Source: Leifsonia xyli (GTDB taxonomy: Bacteria > Actinomycetota > Actinomycetes > Actinomycetales > Microbacteriaceae). Taken from it: DNA of 64,000 nucleotides. The notes under the pieces are model-generated. The model was not told the DNA's origin. It saw only the letters and a program-made list of their open reading frames with translations, and searched no databases. Where the stretch lies: assembly GCA_003243275.1 (NCBI GenBank), contig QFQR01000002.1, positions 496,001 through 560,000 of the forward strand. The letters run 5' to 3'. Position numbers and translations under genes: made by a program. Below, in pieces: positions 18,955 to 26,536 of this stretch. The first letter of the stretch is position 1. Every line of letters begins with the position of its first letter.

Positions 18955-20597
18955 GCGCGCCGACGGGCGCGCGGCGCCTGCTGCCCGCGGCATCCGACTA
19001 CCGGCCGCTGCGACGCAGCTGGCGTGCCGACCTGCTCGCGGGCCTCACCGTCGGCATCGTCGCGCTGCCGCTCGCGCTGGGCTTCGGGATCTCCTCGGGT
19101 GCCGGGCCGGAGGCGGGGCTCATCACCGCGATCGTCGCAGGCGTCGTCGCCGCGGTGTTCGGCGGCTCGAACGTGCAGGTCTCCGGGCCGACCGGGGCGA
19201 TGGTGGTCGTGCTCGCCCCGATCGTCGCGAGCCACGGCATCGGCGCGGTCGCGCTCGTGAGCCTCATGGCGGGCGTGGTGGTGCTCGTGGCCGGGGTGCT
19301 GCGGCTGGGGCGTGCGGTGTCGTTCATCCCGTGGCCGGTGATCGAGGGCTTCACCCTCGGCATCGCCGTGATCATCTTCCTGCAGCAGGTGCCCGCACTC
19401 ACCCGAGCGGATGCCGACGGCGCCTCCCACACGAACGTCGTCGTCACCGCGGTCGGGGCGCTCGCGAAAGCCGACCCCGGCTACCTCGCCTGGGCGCTCG
19501 GGGCTGTGGCCGTCGTCGCGCTGTGCATGATCCTGCTCCCCAGACTCCATCGGGCGATCCCCGGGTCGCTCATCGGGATCGTGCTCGTCACGCTCCTCGC
19601 GCTCTGGCTCCCGACCCCGCTCGCCGACATCGGTGCGCTCCCGCGCAGCCTGCCCGCACCGTCGCTTCCGGCTCTCGACCTCGGCACCCTCGGCGAGCTC
19701 GCGCTGCCCGCGCTCACCGTCGCGGCGCTCGCGGCGATCGAGTCGCTGCTCTCGGCGCGGGTCGCCGCGTCGCTCGCCGACACCGGACCCTACGACCCCG
19801 ACCGCGAGCTCGTCGGCCAGGGGCTCGCCTCCGTCGCCGCGGGGCTCTTCGGCGGGATGCCGGCCACCGGTGCGATCGCCCGCACCGCCGTCAACGTGCG
19901 CTCGGGGGCGAAGACGCGTCTCGCATCCGTCACGCACGCGCTCGTGCTGCTGCTCGTGGTGCTCGTCGCCGCGCAGCCGGTGGGACTCATCCCGCTCGCC
20001 GCGCTCTCCGGGGTGCTCATGGTGACGGCCGTGCGGATGGTGCACGCCGCGACCGTGCGCTCGATCCTGCGCTCGACGCGCGCGGATGCCCTCGCCTTCG
20101 TCATCACGGCGCTCGTGACGATCTCGGTGGACCTCATCGTCGCAGTCGTCATCGGGATGCTCGTGGCGGGCGTGTTCGCGATCCGCAGCCTCTCGCGGGC
20201 AACGGGCGTGACGCGCGAGGCGCTGCCGGGCGACCCGGTCGCGGGCGATGAACGCATCGCCATCGTGCGGCTCGACGGGCCGCTGTTCTTCGCGGCAGCC
20301 GACCGCGTGTTCGAGACCGTGACGGCGCTCGACGGCGTCTCGGTCGTGATCCTGCGGATGTCGCAACTCGAACTCGTCGACGCGACGGGGGCGCACGTGC
20401 TGAGCGAGATCGTGCAACGGCTCGAGGCGCGCGGCATCACGGTGCTCATCAAGGGGGTGCGCGAGGGGCACGTGGAACTGTTCCGCACGGTCGGGGTGCT
20501 GGGTGCTCTACGGCATCACAAGCACCTCTTCGCGGAGCTCCCGGCCGCGATCGAGCACGCCCGCAGCCACATCGAGCGCGAACGCGCCGGAGGCTGA
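18951..20597 (+). CDS. SulP/SLC26-family anion transporter with STAS domain
   Basis: A 548-aa membrane protein of the SulP family. It has a 12-14-helix transport domain (residues ~25-415) with the family motif LPLALGFGISSGAGPEAGL at the start and PATGAIARTAVNVRSGAKT in the second repeat. A cytoplasmic STAS domain follows (~430-545; LRMSQLELVDATGAHVLSEI). Bacterial members carry sulfate, bicarbonate or dicarboxylates. The sequence alone does not tell which, and no carbonic anhydrase gene is adjacent. The GTG start overlaps the ArsR stop, and regulation by that protein is likely. Confidence 0.9.
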   Translation: MSAPTGARRLLPAASDYRPLRRSWRADLLAGLTVGIVALPLALGFGISSGAGPEAGLITAIVAGVVAAVFGGSNVQVSGPTGAMVVVLAPIVASHGIGAVALVSLMAGVVVLVAGVLRLGRAVSFIPWPVIEGFTLGIAVIIFLQQVPALTRADADGASHTNVVVTAVGALAKADPGYLAWALGAVAVVALCMILLPRLHRAIPGSLIGIVLVTLLALWLPTPLADIGALPRSLPAPSLPALDLGTLGELALPALTVAALAAIESLLSARVAASLADTGPYDPDRELVGQGLASVAAGLFGGMPATGAIARTAVNVRSGAKTRLASVTHALVLLLVVLVAAQPVGLIPLAALSGVLMVTAVRMVHAATVRSILRSTRADALAFVITALVTISVDLIVAVVIGMLVAGVFAIRSLSRATGVTREALPGDPVAGDERIAIVRLDGPLFFAAADRVFETVTALDGVSVVILRMSQLELVDATGAHVLSEIVQRLEARGITVLIKGVREGHVELFRTVGVLGALRHHKHLFAELPAAIEHARSHIERERAGG

Positions 20598-20621
20598 CGC
20601 GCCCCGCGGGTCAGCCTCCGG
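20587..20621. terminator. Bidirectional terminator between convergent genes
   Basis: A perfect 12-bp stem, CCGGAGGCTGAC (20587-20598) with GTCAGCCTCCGG (20610-20621), is formed by the overlapping 3' ends of the SulP gene (+) and the small membrane-protein gene (-). Both stop codons fall in or beside the stem, so one hairpin can serve both transcripts. Confidence 0.7.
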
Positions 20622-20889
20622 GCTCGCCCCACACCTTGCGGGTGAGCGCCGCCACGTCGCGGTCGAGGTGCCCGATCTTCGACTCGACGGTGTCGAAGCG
20701 GGCGTTCATCTCACCGGCCGCGCTCTCGAACCGACCGGACATCTCACCCCGAAGACTCGACATCTCGCCCCGGAGGCCGTCGATCGACGAACTGAAGGCG
20801 CGCATCGTCAGGGTGGTCGAGAGCGTCAGGCCACCGAGCATCATGGCCGTGAAGACCCCGATCAGGGTCCAGACCTGCGGTTCGTTCAT
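20611..20889 (-). CDS. Small membrane protein with coiled-coil tail
   Basis: A 92-aa protein with one N-terminal transmembrane helix (VWTLIGVFTAMMLGGLTLST) followed by a coiled coil with 7/11-residue periodicity (SSIDGLRGEMSSLRGEMSG, then FESAAGEMNARFDTVESKI). The architecture resembles the two larger proteins encoded at 36313-36894 and 38248-38754. AGGGAG eight bases upstream supports ATG 20889 rather than GTG 20898. Function is unknown; such proteins are often annotated as membrane scaffold or hypothetical. Confidence 0.7.
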   Translation of the reverse strand: MNEPQVWTLIGVFTAMMLGGLTLSTTLTMRAFSSSIDGLRGEMSSLRGEMSGRFESAAGEMNARFDTVESKIGHLDRDVAALTRKVWGEPGG

Positions 20890-21037
20890 GTGCTCCACTC
20901 CCTCATTGTGCCCGTTGTGTCACCGATGGTGTCAGGCGATGCGCGGGGATCTGGCGGGCACAGGGCGAAACCTGGGAAAGCTCGCGAGCGCGCTGCCTGT
21001 GAAGGAGAGGACGCCGTTCGCCGCCTAGGCTCGACGG

Positions 21038-22897
21038 GTGGCACACCTGCTCGGCGCCGAACACATCTCGCTCTCGTTCCCCACCAAGGACGTCTTCACC
21101 GACGTCACCGTCGGCCTCGACGAGGGCGCGCGGATCGGCGTCGTCGGGCGCAACGGCGACGGCAAATCCACCCTGCTGCGCATCCTCGCCGGACGCCAGC
21201 AGCCGGATGCCGGCCGTGTCACCGTGCGCGGCGGCACCCGCATCGGCATGCTCGACCAGAGCGACCGCCTGCCGGAAGACGAGACCATCCACCACGCGGT
21301 GGTCGGCGACCGTGCCGAGCACGAGTGGGCGGGCGACGCGAAGGTGCGCGACGTCATCCGGGGGCTGCTCGGCGATCTGCCCTTCGAGGCGCTCATCGGC
21401 GAGCTCTCGGGAGGCCAGCGGCGGCGGGTCGCGCTCGCGGCGCTGCTCTCGCGCGAGTGGGATGTCGTGTTCCTCGACGAGCCCACCAACCATCTCGACG
21501 TCGAGGGGGTCGCCTGGCTCGCCGAGCATCTGAACCGCCGCTGGTCGAAGAACCAGGGCGGGCTCGTGGTGGTCACCCACGACCGCTGGTTCCTCGACGA
21601 GGTCTCGACCGACACCTGGGAGGTGCATGACGGGATCATCGAGCCCTTCGAGGGCGGCTACGCGGCCTACGTGCTGCAACGCGTCGAGCGCGACCGGATG
21701 GCGGCCGCATCCGAGGCGAAGCGTCAGAACCTGATGCGCAAGGAGCTCGCCTGGCTGCGCCGCGGGGCACCCGCCCGCACCTCGAAGCCGAAGTTCCGCA
21801 TCGACGCCGCCACCCAGCTCATCGAGGACGTGCCCCCGATCCGCGACCGGGTGGCGCTCGAGAAGCTCGCCACCTCGCGCCTCGGCAAGGACGTCGTCGA
21901 CCTCGAGGGCGTCTCGGTCGCCTACGACGGCCGCGAGGTGCTGCACGACGTCACCTGGCGCATCGCGCCGGGGGAGCGCACCGGCATCCTGGGCGTCAAC
22001 GGCGCGGGCAAGTCGACGCTGCTGGGGCTCGTCGCGGGCACCGTGCGGCCCGACACCGGCCGGGTGAAGACCGGCACGACGGTGAAGCTCGCGGTGCTCG
22101 ACCAGCGCCTCTCCGAGCTCGACGAGATCGCGAACGACCGGGTCGCGGATGTCATCGGCCGCCAGCGCACGAGCTACCGGGTGGGCGGCGGTGCCGAGCT
22201 GACGCCCGGGCAGCTGCTCGAACGGCTCGGCTTCTCGAACGCGCAGCTCTCGACCCCGGTGAAAGACCTCTCGGGCGGGCAGAAGCGGCGGCTGCAACTG
22301 CTGCTCATCCTGCTCGACGAGCCGAACGTGCTGATCCTCGACGAGCCGACCAACGACCTCGACACCGACATGCTCGCCGCGATGGAGGACCTGCTCGACT
22401 CGTGGCCCGGCACCCTGCTCGTCGTCTCGCACGACCGCTATCTGCTCGAGCGGGTGACCGACCAGCAGTACGCCGTCATCGGCGGACGGATGCGCCACCT
22501 CCCCGGCGGGGTCGAGGAGTACCTGCGTCTCGGCGCCACCGCGGCCACCCCCGCCGGCCGCGTAGCCGCTCCGGGCACCCCCTCCGACCGAGTAGCCGCC
22601 GCGGGCGCCCCCTCCGCTGGTCGAGTAGCCGCCGAAGGCGGCGTATCGAGACCCCCCGCCCCGCCCGCCCTCGCCGGTGCCGAGCGCCGCGCCGCCGAGA
22701 AGGAGCTGGCATCCGTCGAGCGGCGGATGGCGAAGGTGGCGGAGGCGATCGTCGCCCAGCACGCCTCGTTCGCCGCCGCCGATCAGTCCGACTACGCGGG
22801 CCTGCAACGCCTCCAGGAGGAGCTCGCCGCGCTCCAGGACGAGGCGTCCGCGCTGGAGGAGCGCTGGCTCGAGCTGAGCGAGCAGCTCGAGAACTGA
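21038..22897 (+). CDS. ABC-F family ATPase
   Basis: A 619-aa protein with two ABC ATPase domains and no membrane segment, typical of ABC-F factors that act on the ribosome. First domain: Walker A VGRNGDGKSTLL, signature LSGGQRRRVALAALL, Walker B FLDEPTNHLD. Second domain: GVNGAGKSTLLGL, LSGGQKRRLQLL, LILDEPTNDLD. An interdomain linker (~residues 205-280) and a C-terminal coiled coil (~545-615) give a Uup-like layout. Between the second ATPase and the coiled coil sits a low-complexity linker built from a REP-like DNA repeat (22555-22656). The start GTG 21038 is preceded by a weak ribosome-binding site. Confidence 0.9.
   Translation: MAHLLGAEHISLSFPTKDVFTDVTVGLDEGARIGVVGRNGDGKSTLLRILAGRQQPDAGRVTVRGGTRIGMLDQSDRLPEDETIHHAVVGDRAEHEWAGDAKVRDVIRGLLGDLPFEALIGELSGGQRRRVALAALLSREWDVVFLDEPTNHLDVEGVAWLAEHLNRRWSKNQGGLVVVTHDRWFLDEVSTDTWEVHDGIIEPFEGGYAAYVLQRVERDRMAAASEAKRQNLMRKELAWLRRGAPARTSKPKFRIDAATQLIEDVPPIRDRVALEKLATSRLGKDVVDLEGVSVAYDGREVLHDVTWRIAPGERTGILGVNGAGKSTLLGLVAGTVRPDTGRVKTGTTVKLAVLDQRLSELDEIANDRVADVIGRQRTSYRVGGGAELTPGQLLERLGFSNAQLSTPVKDLSGGQKRRLQLLLILLDEPNVLILDEPTNDLDTDMLAAMEDLLDSWPGTLLVVSHDRYLLERVTDQQYAVIGGRMRHLPGGVEEYLRLGATAATPAGRVAAPGTPSDRVAAAGAPSAGRVAAEGGVSRPPAPPALAGAERRAAEKELASVERRMAKVAEAIVAQHASFAAADQSDYAGLQRLQEELAALQDEASALEERWLELSEQLEN
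22555..22656. repeat. REP-like repeat array inside the ABC-F gene
   Basis: Three degenerate ~33-base units, each beginning near (G)GTCGAGTAGCCG or a variant and ending with GCACCCCCTCC or similar, encode the repeats GRVAAPGTPS, DRVAAAGAPS and GRVAAEGGVS. The last copy ends in CGTATCGAGACC. With GGTCGAGTAG it forms an imperfect palindrome like the dispersed intergenic repeats I associate with Microbacteriaceae genomes. Here it is in frame. Confidence 0.65.
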
Positions 22898-22912
22898 TCC
22901 GCCGCGCCTCAT

Positions 22913-22926
22913 GGGACGGAGGTCCC
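22913..22926 (+). promoter_or_regulatory. DosR-like palindrome before SDR gene
   Basis: GGGAC-GGAG-GTCCC has exactly the spacing of the mycobacterial DosR box core (GGGAC-N4-GTCCC). A -10-like TAGCGT lies at 22951-22956, about 34 bases downstream, and the SDR start is at 23001. Control by a NarL/FixJ-type response regulator is plausible. Confidence 0.45.
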
Positions 22927-23000
22927 TAGCGAGTCGCGGCGCACCCCGCCTAGCGTTGAAGCGAGCGGCGCAGGGGTCGCCGCCGGAAGGGAACGGCAAC

Positions 23001-23786
23001 ATGCGTACGTACGTCGTCACGGGAGCGGCATCCGGCATCGGCAAGGCCACCAAGGAGCTGCTCGAGGAGCGCGGCCACCGCGTCGTCGGCATCGACCTGA
23101 AGGGTTCCGACATCGACGCCGATCTCTCGACCGAGGAGGGGCGCGCAGGTCTCGCGGATGCGGTGCGCGCGGTCGCCCCCGACGGCATCGACGCGATCCT
23201 CGCGGTCGCGGGCGTCGCGCTCTTCACCCCGCTCACCGCGAAGGTCAACCACTTCGGCACCGTCGCGACGCTCGAGAACCTCAAGCCGCTGCTGGCGGGG
23301 TCGGATGCACCGCGCGCCGTCGTCGTCTCGTCGTTCTCGTCGCTGCAGGACAACGACGCCGAGCTCGTCGAGCTGCTCCTCTCCGGCGACGAGGCGGCAT
23401 CCGTCGCCCGCTCCGAGGTGCTCGCCGAGCAGCAGCTCGGCCACCTCATCTACGCCTCCACGAAGCGCGCCATCTCGGAGTGGGTGCGCACCCAGTCGAT
23501 CACGCCCGAGTGGGCGGGCGCGGGCATCCCGCTCAACGCGGTCGGCCCCGGCGTCATCCTGACGCCGATGACGGCGCCGCTGCTGGAGACCGAGGAGGGC
23601 CGCGCGCAGATCCTGCAGCTCGTGCCCATGCCCCTCAACGGCCCCGCGGAGCCGGTCGTCATCGCCCGTGCGCTCGCCTGGCTCGCGAGCGAGGAGAACA
23701 CCCACATGGCGGGCCAGACGGTCTACGTCGACGGCGGCGCGGATGTCTCCATCCGTGGCGCGCACGTGTTCGGCACGACCGCCTGA
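23001..23786 (+). CDS. Short-chain dehydrogenase/reductase, hydroxysteroid dehydrogenase-like
   Basis: A 261-aa SDR with the NAD(P)-binding TGAASGIGKAT, a catalytic Ser in VVSSFSSLQ, the YASTK Tyr-Lys pair and a C-terminal VDGGAD. The short coenzyme-adjacent loop (IDADLSTEEGRAGL) and the insertion between Ser and Tyr resemble 3-alpha-hydroxysteroid dehydrogenase/carbonyl reductase-type SDRs. The substrate cannot be assigned. The ATG at 23001 has GGAAGGGAACGG just upstream. An in-frame ATG at 22911 would place the DosR-like box inside the gene, and I reject it. Confidence 0.85.
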   Translation: MRTYVVTGAASGIGKATKELLEERGHRVVGIDLKGSDIDADLSTEEGRAGLADAVRAVAPDGIDAILAVAGVALFTPLTAKVNHFGTVATLENLKPLLAGSDAPRAVVVSSFSSLQDNDAELVELLLSGDEAASVARSEVLAEQQLGHLIYASTKRAISEWVRTQSITPEWAGAGIPLNAVGPGVILTPMTAPLLETEEGRAQILQLVPMPLNGPAEPVVIARALAWLASEENTHMAGQTVYVDGGADVSIRGAHVFGTTA

Positions 23787-23799
23787 GCCTCGCTGAGAG

Positions 23800-24561
23800 C
23801 TAGCCGCCGATCACGAGCGCGAGCGAGCTCGCACCGCACGAGCGCACCTGGACGCCGTCCGCCAGCACGGCGTCCAGGTGCGGCGGGTGCGCCTCCCGCA
23901 GCGGGGCGAGCGCTTCGGCGAGTCCGGGGAGCCGCAGGATCGCGCCCGGTTCGCGGCGGGCGTCGGTGGCGGTGACGATGCGCCCGGATGCGTTCACGAG
24001 CGCCGCGGGAGCGTCGAGCGAGCGAAGCGCCGGCAACAGCCGCGACTCCAGTCGGTCGACGAGCGCGTCGCAGCCGACCACCCCGAGGAAATCCCCGCGG
24101 GCGGTGACCGGCACGGTGATGGTGACGGTGTAGTCGTCGGTGCACAGGTAGTCGACATACGGCCCGGTCAGGTGCCGCGCGCCGGTGCGGAACGGGATCC
24201 GCCACCATTCGAGTGCCGTGTAGTCGCGGAACTGGTCGCTCGACTCGTCGTCGACCGTCGCGAGCCGTCGTACCCCGGCACCGGGGGAGCCGAGCCACCA
24301 GGCGAGGTGCCAGCGGGCGTCGGCGAGCAGCCCGGGTGCGGCGACGAACCCGGCGCCGGTCACGAGCGGATCGCCGAGCACCGCGGGCACCGCGAAGTCC
24401 TCGACCACGGGGTCGAGCGCCGCAGCGGTCTGGTCGCCCGGCTCGTCGAACCGGGCCGCGACCCGGGCGCGCCATCCGTCGACCATCGTGAAGAGATCCT
24501 CGATCGTGTCCGCGACCTCCGCTGCCGCGTGCGTGGTTCGCTCGGTCGTGATCGTCGTCAT
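23800..24561 (-). CDS. Soluble cache-domain (PDC-like) sensor protein
   Basis: A 253-aa protein with no signal peptide or membrane helix, so a cytoplasmic cache/PDC-type fold. A helical N-terminus (EVADTIEDLFTMVDGWRARV) precedes PAS-like strands: FVAAPGLLADARWHLAWWLG, WWRIPFRTGARHLTGPYVDYLCTDDYTVTITVPV and GDFLGVVGCDALVDRLE. The last region mirrors the ligand-binding core of cache domains of amine and amino-acid sensors. Its ATG overlaps the stop of the upstream GntR gene (ATGA) and follows a GGGAGGGAACGG site. Pairing with the regulator and a polyamine-type transporter suggests that it senses or buffers the transported ligand. Confidence 0.75.
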   Translation of the reverse strand: MTTITTERTTHAAAEVADTIEDLFTMVDGWRARVAARFDEPGDQTAAALDPVVEDFAVPAVLGDPLVTGAGFVAAPGLLADARWHLAWWLGSPGAGVRRLATVDDESSDQFRDYTALEWWRIPFRTGARHLTGPYVDYLCTDDYTVTITVPVTARGDFLGVVGCDALVDRLESRLLPALRSLDAPAALVNASGRIVTATDARREPGAILRLPGLAEALAPLREAHPPHLDAVLADGVQVRSCGASSLALVIGG

Positions 24562-25337
24562 CCGTTCCCTCCCGTGTCGTGGGGCACGCCCGCTTCGAGG
24601 CGCAGTTTCTCGTCGATGAGCCATTCCGTCGCATCGTCGATGAGCCCGAGGATGGCCGCCCGCGCGCGGACGGGGTCGACCTGCCGGATGGCGGAGATGG
24701 CTTCCGAGCGCGCGTCTGCGGTGCGCTCACGGTACTCCTCCTCGCGCAGGCAGAGCCAGACGAGCGGGCCCGCCTCTGACTGGAGGCGCACCTCCTCGCG
24801 CACGAGCCGCGGCGACTGGCTGATGGCCGCGACTTCGAGCTGGAAGCGCAGGAGGGCGCGGCGCGCGCCGCCCTCGGTGCCGAGGTCGGCATCCGCGTGG
24901 ATGGCGGCGAGGCTCTCCACGTCGTCGTCGCTCGCCCGGTCGGCGGCGAGTTCCGCCGCGGTACCGGCGATCGCGGCGAGGTGCACCGCGAGGTCGCGCA
25001 ATTCGATGCGCGAATGCCCGTGCAGGCGCGCGGCGAGCAGCCGGGCCGCGGCTTCGCGGTCGTAGGTGACGAAGCTGCCGCCGTCCCGTCCGCGGCGGGT
25101 CTGCACCATGCCCTCGACGCGGAGCGTCTCGAGTGCCTCGCGCGCCGTCACGACGGCGACGCCGAGGGCACGGGAGAGCTCGGCCTCGCTCGGCAGGCGC
25201 TCGCCGTCGTGCAGCAGGCCGCTGACGATCGCGTCGCCGAGACGCCGGGCGACGAGTTCGGATCGCGCGCTGCCGTCGTCGAGTGGCGCGAAGACCACGG
25301 TCCGGGTGGCGTCCCGGTGTCCGGTGGAGCGGGGCAT
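24558..25337 (-). CDS. GntR-family (FadR-type) transcriptional regulator
   Basis: A 259-aa regulator. A winged HTH (residues ~28-98; GERLPSEAELSRALGVAVVT, then EGMVQTRRGRDGGSFV) is followed by an all-helical FCD effector domain. Transcribed divergently from potA across a 125-base gap that contains a dyad (25416-25431), it probably controls both itself and the transporter. The start codon at 25337 gives an 18-residue arm before the HTH. Its stop overlaps the cache-protein ATG. The effector is presumably the transported amine or a derivative, which is inference. Confidence 0.88.
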   Translation of the reverse strand: MPRSTGHRDATRTVVFAPLDDGSARSELVARRLGDAIVSGLLHDGERLPSEAELSRALGVAVVTAREALETLRVEGMVQTRRGRDGGSFVTYDREAAARLLAARLHGHSRIELRDLAVHLAAIAGTAAELAADRASDDDVESLAAIHADADLGTEGGARRALLRFQLEVAAISQSPRLVREEVRLQSEAGPLVWLCLREEEYRERTADARSEAISAIRQVDPVRARAAILGLIDDATEWLIDEKLRLEAGVPHDTGGNG

Positions 25338-25415
25338 GGTGGCGTCGGTCCTGTCGAGGTGCTCGGCTCCTCGCCGAGTCGTGACACGACCGTAACACCC
25401 GCGACCTCAGTTAGA

Positions 25416-25431
25416 CATATGGTTCTATATG
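25416..25431 (+). promoter_or_regulatory. Dyad operator between gntR and potA
   Basis: CATATGGTTCTATATG is an A/T-rich near-palindrome, conspicuous in this GC-rich sequence. It lies 32 bases before the potA ATG and near the GntR promoter, and is the best candidate site for the adjacent GntR regulator. AAGGAGG (25453-25459) is the potA ribosome-binding site. Confidence 0.5.
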
Positions 25432-25462
25432 AATTGATGACGACGACGTCGCAAGGAGGACG

Positions 25463-26494
25463 ATGACCGAGCAACCGGCCATCCGCTTGACCGGACTCAC
25501 GAAGGAGTTCGGAGCGGTCACGGCGGTCGACCACGTCGACCTCGAGATCGCGGCGGGCGAATTCTTCTCGATGCTCGGGCCCTCCGGCTCGGGCAAGACC
25601 ACGGTGCTGCGGCTTATCGCGGGCTTCGAGCAGCCGAGCTCGGGAACCGTCGAGCTCTTCGGGCAGGACGTCACGCGCGCGGCCCCGTTCGACCGCGACG
25701 TCAACACGGTCTTCCAGGACTACGCGCTCTTCCCGCACATGAGCGTGCTCGACAACGTGGCCTACGGCCTCCGGGTGCGGGGCGTCAAGCGGGCCGAGCG
25801 ACGGGAGCGCGCACGCGCGGCGCTCGCGGCCGTGCGGCTCGAGCAGTTCGCCGACCGCAAGCCGGCCCAGCTCTCGGGCGGGCAGCGGCAGCGGGTCGCC
25901 CTCGCGCGCGCGACCGTCGTCGAACCCAAGGCGCTGCTGCTCGACGAACCCCTCGGGGCGCTCGACCTCAAGCTGCGCGAGCAGATGCAGGTCGAGCTCA
26001 AACAGCTGCAGCGCGACCTCGGCATCACCTTCATCTTCGTCACCCACGACCAGGAGGAGGCCCTCACGCTCTCCGACCGGATCGCGGTGTTCCACGATGG
26101 GCGCATCGAGCAACTCGGCTCCCCGCGGGAGCTCTACGAGCGTCCCGCATCCCGCTTCGTCGCCGACTTCGTCGGCACCACCAACCTGTTCGGGCCCGAG
26201 CACGCCCGCACCATCCTCGGTCGCGACGGGGAGTTCTCGGTGCGACCCGAGAAGCTCGCCCTCTCCGCGGCACCCGCCACGGCATCCGGGATGCGCAGCG
26301 CCGTCGGCACGATCGTCGAGTCCATCTACCTCGGCAGCGGCATCAGGCGCGTCGTCGACCTCGAGGGTGGCCCGCGGATCAGCGTGCTCGAACCCAACGA
26401 CCGCTCGCGCGGCGCCGACCAGACGCGCGGCGACCGCGTCCACGTGAGCTGGCACGACGAAGACGTCGTGGTGCTCACCTCACCCGTCGCCTGA
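25463..26494 (+). CDS. potA: Polyamine-type ABC transporter ATPase
   Basis: A 343-aa PotA/spermidine-putrescine-type ATPase. It has Walker A LGPSGSGKTTVL, Q-loop FQDYALFPHMSV, signature LSGGQRQRVALARA, Walker B LLLDEPLGALD and the switch His in THDQEEAL. The C-terminal TOBE-type regulatory domain begins around residue 240. It is the first gene of a potA-potD-potB-potC operon, with a strong Shine-Dalgarno. The specificity label rests on family resemblance of all four subunits; other cationic amines or opine-like compounds are possible. Confidence 0.9.
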   Translation: MTEQPAIRLTGLTKEFGAVTAVDHVDLEIAAGEFFSMLGPSGSGKTTVLRLIAGFEQPSSGTVELFGQDVTRAAPFDRDVNTVFQDYALFPHMSVLDNVAYGLRVRGVKRAERRERARAALAAVRLEQFADRKPAQLSGGQRQRVALARATVVEPKALLLDEPLGALDLKLREQMQVELKQLQRDLGITFIFVTHDQEEALTLSDRIAVFHDGRIEQLGSPRELYERPASRFVADFVGTTNLFGPEHARTILGRDGEFSVRPEKLALSAAPATASGMRSAVGTIVESIYLGSGIRRVVDLEGGPRISVLEPNDRSRGADQTRGDRVHVSWHDEDVVVLTSPVA

Positions 26495-26536
26495 ACCACC
26501 CACCAGCACCACCCACCACACCGAGAGGAACACAGC

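Noticed and set aside
22911..23000. In-frame ATG at 22911 as the SDR start
   Set aside because: It would put the DosR-like palindrome and a -10-like element inside the gene and add 30 residues with no SDR similarity; ATG 23001 has a good Shine-Dalgarno and begins right at the Rossmann fold.
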